From: Haloimpatiens sp. FM7315
GTDB lineage: Bacteria > Bacillota > Clostridia > Clostridiales > Clostridiaceae
Direction of reading: 5' to 3'
Length of the DNA: 64,000 nt
Assembly: GCA_041861885.1 (NCBI GenBank)
Contig: JBGVUE010000001.1
Location: 1-64,000, forward strand
Every line of letters starts with the position of its first letter. Position 1 is the stretch's first letter. Under the pieces are notes generated by a model. That model was not told the DNA's origin. It did no database searches and worked only from the letters and a program-made list of their open reading frames with translations. The position numbers and the translations under genes were made by a program. Positions 8,635-17,401 of this stretch are shown here, piece after piece.

Positions 8635-9624
8635 TTATTCTACATATCCATACATTCCCCTAATAGAAACTTCACCTGAAAAAATTGCCTCTTCTTTTTC
8701 ATCATCAAACCTAACAACTAGTCTTCCCTCATTATCTATATCTAAAGCTCTTGCTTTTTTAACTTCATTTCTTCCTATAACCTGAATTTCTTTTCCTAAT
8801 AAAATGGACTTTTCCCTACATATTTCTAGAGATTTCTCTATATCTCCCTTTATTACAAAACTTTCATAGAAATTCTCAAAATAATTTAATAACTTTGCTA
8901 CTAGCTCTTTTCTTACAATGTTTTTTCCTGTTTCTATCTTAATTGATGTAGCCTCATCTCTAAGCTCACTTTGAAAATCCTCTAAATCTAGGTTTGCATT
9001 TATGCCCATACCTAAAATAACATAATTAACTTTATCTACTTCTCCAGTCATTTCAGTTAGAATTCCACATAGTTTTTTATTTTCTACAACAATATCATTA
9101 GGCCATTTTATATAGGCCTTTACTCCCATATCTTCTATAGCCTTTACTGCAGCTGCAGCTGCTACCTCAGTTATCATGGAAACCTTCATAGGGTTTATAT
9201 CCGGCCTTAAAATTAAAGACATCCATATACCTTTATTTTTAGGTGAAATCCAGCTTCTCCCTAGCCTTCCCTTACCTTCAGTTTGCTCTTCTGCTATAAC
9301 TACTGTTCCCTCTAGTACACCTTCTGCCGCCAACTTTTTTGCCTTTATGTTTGTAGAATCTATAGTTTCAAAATACATTATATTTCTTCCCATGTACTTT
9401 GTCTTTAGCCCTTCTCCTACTTCTTCCGCTGTAAGTCTATCAGGAGAATTTACAATTCTGTAGCCTTTTCTAGAAACAGATTCTATTTCATAGCCTTCTT
9501 CCCTAATTTGCTTTATGTATTTCCATATAGCTGCACGAGTTACTCCAAGCTCTTTACTTATGCTCTCACCGGATACAAATTCTTCACTGGAATTCTTTAA
9601 AATGTGTAGTATTTTTTCTTTCAT
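8635..9624 (-). CDS. birA: Bifunctional biotin operon repressor / biotin-protein ligase
   Basis: Makes biotinyl-5-prime-AMP and attaches biotin to carboxylase lysines; as a dimer it represses biotin genes. The 329 residues contain an N-terminal winged helix (about 1-65, SGESISKELGVTRAAIWKYI), the ligase core with TEGKGRLGRSWISP (the GRGRxGR-type biotin/AMP loop) and IKWPNDIVVENKKLCGILTE, and a C-terminal SH3-like domain. So this is a class II BirA able to bind DNA. The start ATG follows GAAGGTGA. No biotin genes or clear BirA operator are in the window. Confidence 0.95.
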   Translation of the reverse strand: MKEKILHILKNSSEEFVSGESISKELGVTRAAIWKYIKQIREEGYEIESVSRKGYRIVNSPDRLTAEEVGEGLKTKYMGRNIMYFETIDSTNIKAKKLAAEGVLEGTVVIAEEQTEGKGRLGRSWISPKNKGIWMSLILRPDINPMKVSMITEVAAAAAVKAIEDMGVKAYIKWPNDIVVENKKLCGILTEMTGEVDKVNYVILGMGINANLDLEDFQSELRDEATSIKIETGKNIVRKELVAKLLNYFENFYESFVIKGDIEKSLEICREKSILLGKEIQVIGRNEVKKARALDIDNEGRLVVRFDDEKEEAIFSGEVSIRGMYGYVE

Positions 9625-9650
9625 TTAATCACCTTCTGTTTTTACATATA

Positions 9651-10331
9651 TTATAATATCTTAAACATCCTCATACCAATTAGCATTATACTTGCATCTG
9701 CTAAAATATGTACTATCCAGGAATTTAAAAAATTCTTGGATTTTGTATCTATATAATCAAATACAATTCCCACAGAAATAAGTCCAAATAAGGATAGCAT
9801 TATTAATTTCACATCAAACCAAGTTTTAAATATAGCAATGTGGTATATAGAAAAAAGTAAGGATGAAAATATATAAGCTAATTTCTTATGCTTCATCTCA
9901 TAGAAGTTTAAAAATATAAAACCTCTAAAAAAGAATTCTTCTAAAAATGAATTTCCAAAAGTTATGTAAATTGCTACAAATATAAAATTAACAGCAGTTA
10001 CCTTAGATTTGTTTTGTAGCTCCTCTAAAATCCCTTGTAAATTAATAGCATCTTTCAATATAAAATAGGTGAGTAAAATTATAACAAAGCATATACTTCC
10101 AAGAATAACCCCTATTTTAATGTTATTTTTCTTTACCTCTTTGCTCTTTAAGGATAGCTTTAGATTTGACTTTTTATAGATTTTAATATAAATGTAAGGT
10201 ATTAATGTAAATATAACTATTTTCATAATAGTTTTAGTTAAGTAATCTACTTTTAATATCTGTTCAATATAATAAAGAAGAATGCACCCTACTATAGAAC
10301 TTATGAGTATGTATCTATATTGTTTATTCAT
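9651..10331 (-). CDS. CPBP-family intramembrane metalloprotease
   Basis: Polytopic membrane protein of the CAAX protease/bacteriocin-processing (Abi) family, 226 residues with about six to seven hydrophobic helices. The catalytic signature EEFFFRGFIFLNFY (EExxxR, about residue 131) and the later FSIYHIAIF (FxxxH) are both present, so it should be active. Substrates are unknown; relatives process peptides, confer bacteriocin immunity or act in stress signalling. It starts at ATG with no convincing SD, 26 bp before birA on the same strand. Confidence 0.85.
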   Translation of the reverse strand: MNKQYRYILISSIVGCILLYYIEQILKVDYLTKTIMKIVIFTLIPYIYIKIYKKSNLKLSLKSKEVKKNNIKIGVILGSICFVIILLTYFILKDAINLQGILEELQNKSKVTAVNFIFVAIYITFGNSFLEEFFFRGFIFLNFYEMKHKKLAYIFSSLLFSIYHIAIFKTWFDVKLIMLSLFGLISVGIVFDYIDTKSKNFLNSWIVHILADASIMLIGMRMFKIL

Positions 10332-10573
10332 ATTGTTATTTTGGCAGTAACTTTAGTAGTCTTCTTATTCATGGCCAAAATTTTCTCCCTTTTTGTATAC
10401 ATTTACTTTTTTAATATCACATAACTCTTTACTTTATATTATATCATAGAATTTTTTTAAACACAGAGTGTAATTTCTATAATTTTACAGAACAATGCCA
10501 AGGTTGTTTTAATTATAACCATAATATATTTTACCATGCACAATTTGCTATAAATATATAATTAAATAAAAAT
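10332..10573. other. Intergenic region, no gene seen
   Basis: Upstream of the CPBP gene and downstream of the first M42 terminator. The DNA is AT-rich with no frame, RNA or strong repeat that I can support. It presumably carries the promoter of the CPBP-birA pair, but no box stands out. Confidence 0.4.
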
Positions 10574-10610
10574 AAAATGGGCAATGATTATATTTACACC
10601 ACTGCCCATC
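10574..10610 (-). terminator. Terminator of the M42 peptidase cluster
   Basis: On the minus strand a 10-bp stem (ATGGGCAGTG / CATTGCCCAT with one G-U pair) is followed by TTTTATTTTTATTT. It lies about 55 bp after the stop of the last M42 gene. Confidence 0.8.
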
Positions 10611-10663
10611 TTAGAATAAAATCTAGAACATAATAACTTCTACAAACATTTATATATTTATTT

Positions 10664-11614
10664 TTAAAGTAAACCATTAAATAATTTTATAGTTTCTTCT
10701 ATATCTTTTACATCCATTACTTCATTAGAAGAATATTTATACCTACAAGGAATAGATACAACTCCGGTTCTTATGCCTCCAACTTCTTTGTGAATTCTTC
10801 CCCCATCTGTGTTTTCTCTAGAAACTCCATACTGAAGCTTAATCTTACCTTTAATAGCTGCCTCTTCTACCCTAATTCGAACTTCTTCATCTATTATTAA
10901 AGATCCATCCATTATACTTAACACAGGTCCACTTGAAAGTTTAACTCTTCCATCTTCTCCTACAACATCATCTGCCTTTATAGAGTCTATAACTACACAA
11001 TAATCAGGTTCTATAGTATAAGCAGCAGCTCTTGCTCCTCTTCCACCAAGCTCCTTCTGAGTAGAAAAAACAAAATAATATTCTTTACTTAAATTTTTAG
11101 CATTTTTTATTGCCTCTAAAAGCACATAGCATCCAATTCTATGTAGATTTGATCCCATTATTTTTCCATTTTTCTCAAATAAATGTCCTAAAAACGATGC
11201 TACGTCCCCTTCTTTTACTTCTTTTAAAGCCTCTTCTCTTGTATTTGAAAGAATATCTATATATAGGTCTCTTTCTTCTGGATTTTCCTTAGCTGCACAT
11301 AGTCTTCCCTTAGCTCCATTTTGAAACGTAACCATTCTTCCTAGAGAATTTTTATAATCTACACTACCTACGCTGCCTACTCTTATAAAGCCATTATCTT
11401 CTACAAAAGTAGTCATAAATCCTGCTACATCCATGTGTGTACAAACCATAACCTTTTCTTTACCTTGACCCATTTTTACTATTAGATTTCCTAATTTATC
11501 TTCTTTTATTTCACATTTTATATCTTTAAGCTGAGTCTTTATAAGCTCTTTTACTGCTTCTTCTTTTCCGCCTACGCCAAAAGCGCTTACTAATTTATTT
11601 AAAAAATTATTCAT
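10664..11614 (-). CDS. M42-family aminopeptidase (copy 1)
   Basis: Di-metal, TET-forming cytoplasmic aminopeptidase family (glutamyl aminopeptidase/cellulase M-like). The 316 residues show VMVCTHMDVAGFMTTF with the first metal His-x-Asp, FVFSTQKELGGRGARAAAY, where the usual catalytic QEEVG reads QKELG, and VVIDSIKAD. The GLU-GLU pair and the metal Asp of the central loop (normally DDR) look degraded: SNLHRIG replaces KAFDDRMG. This member is therefore the most divergent of the three and may have lost or changed activity. Good GGAGG SD before the ATG. Confidence 0.85.
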   Translation of the reverse strand: MNNFLNKLVSAFGVGGKEEAVKELIKTQLKDIKCEIKEDKLGNLIVKMGQGKEKVMVCTHMDVAGFMTTFVEDNGFIRVGSVGSVDYKNSLGRMVTFQNGAKGRLCAAKENPEERDLYIDILSNTREEALKEVKEGDVASFLGHLFEKNGKIMGSNLHRIGCYVLLEAIKNAKNLSKEYYFVFSTQKELGGRGARAAAYTIEPDYCVVIDSIKADDVVGEDGRVKLSSGPVLSIMDGSLIIDEEVRIRVEEAAIKGKIKLQYGVSRENTDGGRIHKEVGGIRTGVVSIPCRYKYSSNEVMDVKDIEETIKLFNGLL

Positions 11615-11645
11615 TTCTTAATCCTCCAATCTCTACTTCACACAG

Positions 11646-11754
11646 TTATTCACAATCCCACAAACTTTTTTATACTTATCCACAAATTATTAATAATCTT
11701 TAGCTTTTTCTATACGTTATTAACAATTCCTTGTCTTTATTTATACTTTCCACA
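11646..11754. repeat. Array of four DnaA-box-like direct repeats
   Basis: TTATTCACA (11646), a perfect TTATCCACA (11676), TTATTAACA (11717) and CTTTCCACA (11746) lie in one orientation between two M42 genes, spaced 30, 41 and 29 bp. Three are preceded by TATAC and followed by AATT, so the repeated unit is longer than the 9-mer. They may bind DnaA, or be another regulator site that resembles a DnaA box. Confidence 0.55.
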
Positions 11755-11764
11755 AAATTAAATA

Positions 11765-12763
11765 CTAAAAAGTTTTTAAATATTCCCTCATGAGTTTTAC
11801 TGTATTTTTATAATCCCTTAAGCTAGCTACAGATATAGATGAATGTATATACCTACAAGGTACTGATACTGTTGCAACTTTGGCTCCATTTCCTACAGTG
11901 TAAATAGCTCCTGCATCATTTCCGCCAGCTATTGCTCTCCTTCTTTGATGTGGTATTTCTTTTTCTTCTGCTATCTTTTCAATAGCATCTGTAATTTCAT
12001 TATTAAAGATACTTGTATGATCCATAATAGAAATAGCTGGACCTTTTCCTATTTCTGTTGCACGTAAGTGCTTTGGAACTCCTTCCATATCTGCACAAAT
12101 AGTTCCTTCTAAGGCAATTCCTATATCTGGCTGAATATTATAGGCTGACACATAGGCTCCTCTTTCTCCAACCTCTTCTTGCACATTAAAAACCCCATAA
12201 AAATCGCAGTTATAGTTTTCTTTTAAAATTTCTATAAGCACTGCACATCCCATTCTATCATCAAAAGCTTTTCCTTTAATAAGGCCTTCTCCAAACTCAG
12301 AAAACTTAGTATCAAATATAGCATACTCTCCAAGTTTAACTAGCTTTCTTGATTCTTCTTTAGAGTTTGAGCCAATATCTATGCAGCAATCTTTATAGGC
12401 TACTGCCTTAGTTCTTTCCTCTTTACTTTGAAGATGTATAGGCTTTAATCCTATGACTCCTGGAAGTTTTTCATCCCCTATAAGCACTACCTTTGAAGGT
12501 ATTATTTTAGGATTTATCCCACCAAGAGCTGCAAACCTTAAGGTTCCATCCTCATTGTATCCAGTAATTATAAAGCCTACCTCATCCATATGGGCATCTA
12601 CTACAACCTTAGTTCCATTTCCTTTTTTATGAGCAATAATATTTCCCATATTATCAACTTTTATTTCATCTACATATTCTTTTATCTCATTTTTAATAAT
12701 TTCTCTTACTTGTCCCTCGTATCCTGAAGGGCCTACAGCGTTACATAACTTTTCTAAAAGCAT
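11765..12763 (-). CDS. M42-family aminopeptidase (copy 2)
   Basis: The 332-residue protein keeps all M42 landmarks: VVVDAHMDEVGFIITGY (metal His and Asp), GKAFDDRMGCAVLIE (bridging Asp), FNVQEEVGERGAYVSAY (catalytic Glu and metal Glu), ALEGTICAD (metal Asp/Glu region) and PCRYIHSSISVASLRD (metal His). It is therefore expected to be an active cytosolic aminopeptidase that trims peptides for amino-acid catabolism, which fits a Stickland fermenter. The start ATG, behind GGAGGGG, overlaps the end of the upstream M42 gene by 10 nt, indicating coupled translation. Confidence 0.94.
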   Translation of the reverse strand: MLLEKLCNAVGPSGYEGQVREIIKNEIKEYVDEIKVDNMGNIIAHKKGNGTKVVVDAHMDEVGFIITGYNEDGTLRFAALGGINPKIIPSKVVLIGDEKLPGVIGLKPIHLQSKEERTKAVAYKDCCIDIGSNSKEESRKLVKLGEYAIFDTKFSEFGEGLIKGKAFDDRMGCAVLIEILKENYNCDFYGVFNVQEEVGERGAYVSAYNIQPDIGIALEGTICADMEGVPKHLRATEIGKGPAISIMDHTSIFNNEITDAIEKIAEEKEIPHQRRRAIAGGNDAGAIYTVGNGAKVATVSVPCRYIHSSISVASLRDYKNTVKLMREYLKTF

Positions 12764-13792
12764 AACAACCCCTCCACTTCTTCTTCTTTTACTTCTTCTA
12801 TAAATTTAGCAATGAGTTTACCTGTATTTTTAATATCCTCCATATTAGCAACTTCCACAGAAGTATGCATGTATTTTTCTGGAATAGATATTAAAAGAGT
12901 TGGTATCCCCCTCTTGTTACTTGGATATCCCAAGCATCTGTGCCTGTACAACCAGGCTCTACCTCTACGTTGTAAGGTATATTATTTTTATCAGCTATTT
13001 CCATGATTTTCTTTCTAAATTTAGGATGAATATTAGGTCCTATACATACTACAGGTCCTCCACCTAATTTATTCTCTTTGCCCTTTTCTCCCAAAGGCCC
13101 ATTATCAAAAGTTACGTCTATTGCAATAGCCATATCTGGATGAACATCATAGCTTGACATTTTAGCACCTCTGTGTCCAACCTCTTCTTGGCAAGAACAT
13201 ACAAAATAAACATCTAAATCATGATCTTTATTTAAAAGTTCCTTAGCACAAGAATACATAGCCACAATTGAAGCTCTATCATCTATGGTTTTACAAGTTA
13301 CATTTCCATTTAAAAGTTCATAAAAATTTCTCTTTAGGGTTACAAAATCCCCTACTTTTACTATTTTATTTATATTTTCTTTAGAGTATCCTGTATCAAT
13401 TAATAGCTTACTTGCCTCTACTGCACTGTTTTTTTCTTTATCATTCATAAGATGTGGTGGTTTTATTCCTATCACACCTTCTATAGTTTTTCTCCCATGA
13501 ATTATAACTTCCTGAGAAACCAAAGTTTTAGGATCTATTCCTAAAGGTCTAAACTTTAAAAAACCTCTATCACATATTTCTGTAACCATTAAAAATACTT
13601 CATCTGCATGACCCATAAGCATAATGCTTTTATTACCTTTACCTTTTTTATGTATATACAAATTATTTAAATTACCTTTTTCTATATCACCATAATCCTT
13701 AAAGGCCTCTTTGATATGTTCATGAATCCAATTTTCTCTTCCACTTGGTCCATGAGAAGTGCAAAGTTTTTTAGTAAATCTAGTTCTTCCAT
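12754..13792 (-). CDS. M42-family aminopeptidase (copy 3, two frameshifts)
   Basis: First gene of the three-gene cluster. The start ATG at 13792 lies 8 nt after AAGGAGG and gives MEELDLLKKLCTSHGPSGREN once the A run near 13767-13772 is lengthened by one. The middle (12891-13661) has IMLMGHADEVFLMVT, KTIDDRASIVAMY, CSCQEEVGHRGAKMSSYD and AIDVTFD. The C-terminus (12754-12951) has PEKYMHTSVEVANMED and joins if the G run near 12910-12914 is six rather than five. All metal and catalytic residues are present when joined, about 345 residues in all. Confidence 0.88.
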
Positions 13793-13845
13793 GCTGTTGA
13801 TACCTCCTTGTTAAAAATTCAAGCTAAAGTTCTAAAATAACACAA

Positions 13846-13885
13846 AAATATCACTATTTTATATTTCTATAAAATAGTGATATTT
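13846..13885 (-). terminator. Terminator after the CWB2 gene
   Basis: A perfect 18-bp stem (AAATATCACTATTTTATA and its complement) with a 4-nt loop, followed on the minus strand by a T-rich tract. It separates the surface protein gene from the M42 cluster. Confidence 0.85.
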
Positions 13886-13939
13886 CCTTTAATTTAAATA
13901 TATTTCTTAAATATAGATTTGTTTCATAAATTTTTAAAT

Positions 13940-15804
13940 TTAATCTAACTGTCTTATATAAACATCGTATTTTACATCTACTCTAGGCTCTCCTTTTGAG
14001 CTATTAGCGGAAATTGAATAGGCAAATTTTGATGCATTATATCCTTCTATAAAATGTCCAATACTATTTAGTTTCCCAAAATATTCTAAGTTAACTGTCT
14101 TCGTTCCATTATAGTAATACATTACTGTAGGTTCTGCTACTATCCATCCGTATTCTGGTAAGTAGAATTCAACCCAGGCATGGTTTTCTCCTTCTAAACT
14201 GTTATAAGCGCTACCACTAGGTAATTCTTTTACCCAAAATCCCGTTACAATTCTTGCAGGAACTCCTGAAGCTCTACATAATGCTACCATCAAATCGGAA
14301 TAATCCTCACAAACCCCTTTACTGGTTTTTAGTGCATTTAAAGCTCCCTTATTTCCCTCTGAATAATCATAGTTCATATAAGTATTTACAAAAGAGTATA
14401 TCTTTTTTGCTTTTAAATATGGATTCGTTTCACTGCCTACAATTTCCCTTGCTTTATTTACAATTAAGGAATTATCACTTTCAATTTTATCATCACTTTT
14501 CGTATACTTATTATAATCTTTAAATTCACTGTAGTTTCCAGTAGTTTTAGAAATATCAGTATCGTATTTTAACTTTCCCTGTTTAAAAGTTCTTGTTATT
14601 TCAAATTCGGAAGCTTGTGAAGGAAGTAGATTTTTTATAGTAGCTACTGCATCTTTCTCACTGCCGCTACTATATATGTTCATATTACCTTTTTTGATAC
14701 TAAACTTCTCATCATACTGATAAGGAGAATTGCTTAAATCTCCAATTGCTTTGGTTAGGTTAACCGTATCTATGGCATAGGAATTATTATTTAAAACTTT
14801 TATAACATATTTTACCTCGAAGGTTTTTTCACTTGTAATAGTGTAAATACTCTCATTAAAAGCTTTTACTATAGAAGTATTTGGTAAAGCACCTTCACCA
14901 CCAAATACTATAAATTTTATATCTTTTTCAGATAGATTTCTTAAATAATTTTTAGTTGTATCATAGGGAGTCTTGTCCATTAAAACTATAGGCGAAGACT
15001 CCTTAACAGCTAAAGCAGAGCCTGCTAAAGCATCTGGATAATCTTGTCCATTTGCTATACAAATATTCTTTGAGCCTGAAAATAACTCTGAAAATCTATT
15101 TATAATTTTTATATTTGTGTCATATCTATCGTTTCCATAAATTCTCTCAGCACTATCTAATGAATCATATACCTTACTTCCAACTACATAGCTTCCACCA
15201 ATTATATAGGCTTTGGCGTTACTGATTTTTATATATTCTAATGAAGGTTTATAAAGTTCATCTTTACTGCTTAGTAAAATAGGGATTTGCTTTTTACCTG
15301 CAACTGTAGCAATTGATAGTGAGTCCGGAAAATTATTGCCTGTTGCTACAATTACTTCCCTACTGTTTCCTAGTTTTTTAGCTATTTTATAAGAAGTGTC
15401 ATATCTATCTTTTCCCTCTATTCTTTCAGTGCTTACACCTAACGCAGTTATAGAAGCCTCTACATTTTTAGATATAGCTCCAGTACCGCCAATTATTACT
15501 ACCTTATTAGTTTTTAATCTAATTATTTCGTTTTTTACCTCTTCATTTAAAGTTCCCTTTGGATTAAGCAAAATGGGAGAGTCTAACTTCGCTCCCAGGG
15601 AGTTGCACAAAGTGCATCTGCAAATCCTTCACCAGTTGCTAAAATTACTGAATTTGATTGTGACCATCCTTTTTTACTTATTTCCACAGAAGTAGAATAT
15701 CTATCTTTTCCTCCAATTCTAGTATAATCTATTGCTAGGGCTGTGTTAGAGAAAAGAAAAGACATCAGCAAAAAAGTCATGAGTACCTTAATGATTTTCT
15801 TCAT
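13940..15804 (-). CDS. Secreted CWB2-repeat protein with transglutaminase-like domain (frameshifted)
   Basis: Cell-surface protein of about 620 residues. An N-terminal signal peptide (MKKIIKVLMTFLLMSFLFSN, ending ALA) is followed by three cell-wall-binding repeat 2 modules, marked by RIGGKDRYSTS, RIEGKDRYDTSYKIA and RIYGNDRYDTNIK with IIGGTGAIS-type ends. These bind anionic wall polymers in other clostridia. The C-terminus is a transglutaminase/protease-like fold with GVCEDYSDLMVALCRASGVPA and ENHAWVEFYLP; the third triad residue reads WIVAEPT, Glu in place of Asp. The frames join near 15597-15599 if CCC is CCCC (CATPLGAKLDSPILL). Start ATG behind GAAGGAGG. Confidence 0.88.
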
Positions 15805-15871
15805 GTAAATTTTCCTCCTTCGTTATCTTTATTACTAACTGTGCTTTGCTACATATAAATACTATATTATT

Positions 15872-15904
15872 TAAAAAGTAGCGTTATTATATAATAACTC
15901 TACT
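15872..15904 (-). terminator. Terminator after mscS
   Basis: A 28-bp near-perfect palindrome (AGTAGAGTTATTAT on the minus strand and its complement, one mismatch) followed by TTTTT. It lies 72 bp after the mscS stop and upstream of the surface protein gene; it could double as a regulatory site for the latter. Confidence 0.6.
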
Positions 15905-15976
15905 TAATTTTCTTGTGGTGATCTTGTTCTTTTTTTCTATAGCTTCATCTTCTTACTTTTTTAATATACTTTGATT

Positions 15977-17130
15977 CTATTGATTATTCTTCCATATGCC
16001 TTCACCTTCTTGCTTTCCCTCTGTTTCTTTTGTGCTTTCAATATAAACACTGGTAGTTGGAAAAGCCATAGAAACCTTATTTTTCTCTAGTATTTGCATA
16101 ATATTAAGATTTATTGCTTCTTTTATTTCTAAATACTTACTTAAAATAGAAGTATTTACATAAAAATATATGCATATATCAAGGCTACTTTTAGAGAACT
16201 CATCAAAATTAACTATTATATTTTTCTCATCCACACCCTCAGATGCTTTTATCATATCCCCTATCTCTTTTACACATATTTTAATTTTCTCTATTGGAGT
16301 ATTGTAATTAACTCCTATACTAAAGCTAACTCTTCTCTTTTCTCTTCTGCTCCAATTGGTTATAGCCTCATTTACTAATTTTGAATTAGGCACTGTAACA
16401 AGTCCCTCATCAAAAGTTCTAACTCTTGTGCTTCTAAAGGATATATCCTCTACAATTCCTTCAACACTAGGGGTGTATATCCAATCTCCTATGTTAAAAG
16501 GTTTATCCATTAATATAATCATTCCACCAAATATATTTGAAGCAGCATCCTTTGCAGCAAGTGCAAAAGCAAGACCTCCAAGTCCTAAACCTGCAATAAA
16601 CCCTTGAATGTCATAACCCCATTTTTCTATTACCATGATAACTGCAAAAGCAATTATCAAAAACCGTATTATTTTTGATACAAAAGGAAACAGTATTTTA
16701 TCTAAATTTATATCGAATTTTTGCTGCATTTTATCAAATAAAACAGAAGATCCATTTGTAAGATTACAAAGTCCCCAGGCAATATTAATTATCACAACAG
16801 AGCTGAAAATTTTGTTTAAAAATACAGAGGTTACATAATTATCACCTAATAAATTAAGCCTTATATAATAAACTGATATATATATTCCAATGAATAAAAA
16901 AACATACTAACTGGTTTCTCAAAAGCTAAAGATAATTTAGCACGAGTTTCCGCATTTTTTCTATTAAATAACTTTAATAAAAAACCAAGTAAATATTTTG
17001 AAAATATTTTTCTAAATATCATAAAGCAGAAAAATATCACTAAAGCTACTGCAAAAATTTTTAATGTATGGAAAGACAAATATTTTGAAAATTCCTCAGT
17101 CCTTTTTAAGAATACCTCTATTACTTCCAA
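15977..17130 (-). CDS. MscS-family small-conductance mechanosensitive channel (frameshifted)
   Basis: Membrane channel that opens under hypo-osmotic tension. The N-terminal part (16861-17130) has a first membrane helix (FAVALVIFFCFMIF). The rest (15977-16795 plus upstream codons) has two further helices, the pore helix GFIAGLGLGGLAFALAAKDA, and the beta domain NIFGGMIILMDKPFNIGDWI to VPNSKLVNEAITNWSRR that defines MscS. The frames join if the seven-T run of ATGTTTTTTTATTC near 16905 has eight, giving MFFLFIGIYISVYYIRLN. Total about 384 residues. It starts with TTG, 6 nt after AAGGAGTG. Confidence 0.88.
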
Positions 17131-17288
17131 ATTATCACTCCTTTAATCCTATGTTTAAGTAATATTCTAGCATATGAGAGTTAAATATGTAATATTAATT
17201 TTTTGATCTTATTTAGGAATATGATAAAGTTCTGTAAATAATTTTATTTATTATATAAAAATTATGAATTCCGTCACCTTTACCCGAA

Positions 17289-17323
17289 ACAAAAACACGC
17301 TCTTTTTTAGAGCGTGTTTTTGT
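17289..17323 (-). terminator. Terminator after the BCCT transporter gene
   Basis: A perfect 15-bp stem (ACAAAAACACGCTCT and its complement) with a T-rich loop of 5 nt, ending in TTTTTGTTT on the minus strand. It lies about 80 bp after the transporter stop. Confidence 0.88.
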
Positions 17324-17401
17324 TTGTTCAAATTTTTTAGGGATAATTTTATTAATTTTTAGGATTTATTTATTATTAAAGTAGTTCACTAGCAAAATAA
17401 T

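Noticed and set aside
10332..10663. Possible riboswitch upstream of the CPBP-birA pair
   Set aside because: Only the peptidase terminator hairpin is evident; no conserved riboswitch core was recognised.
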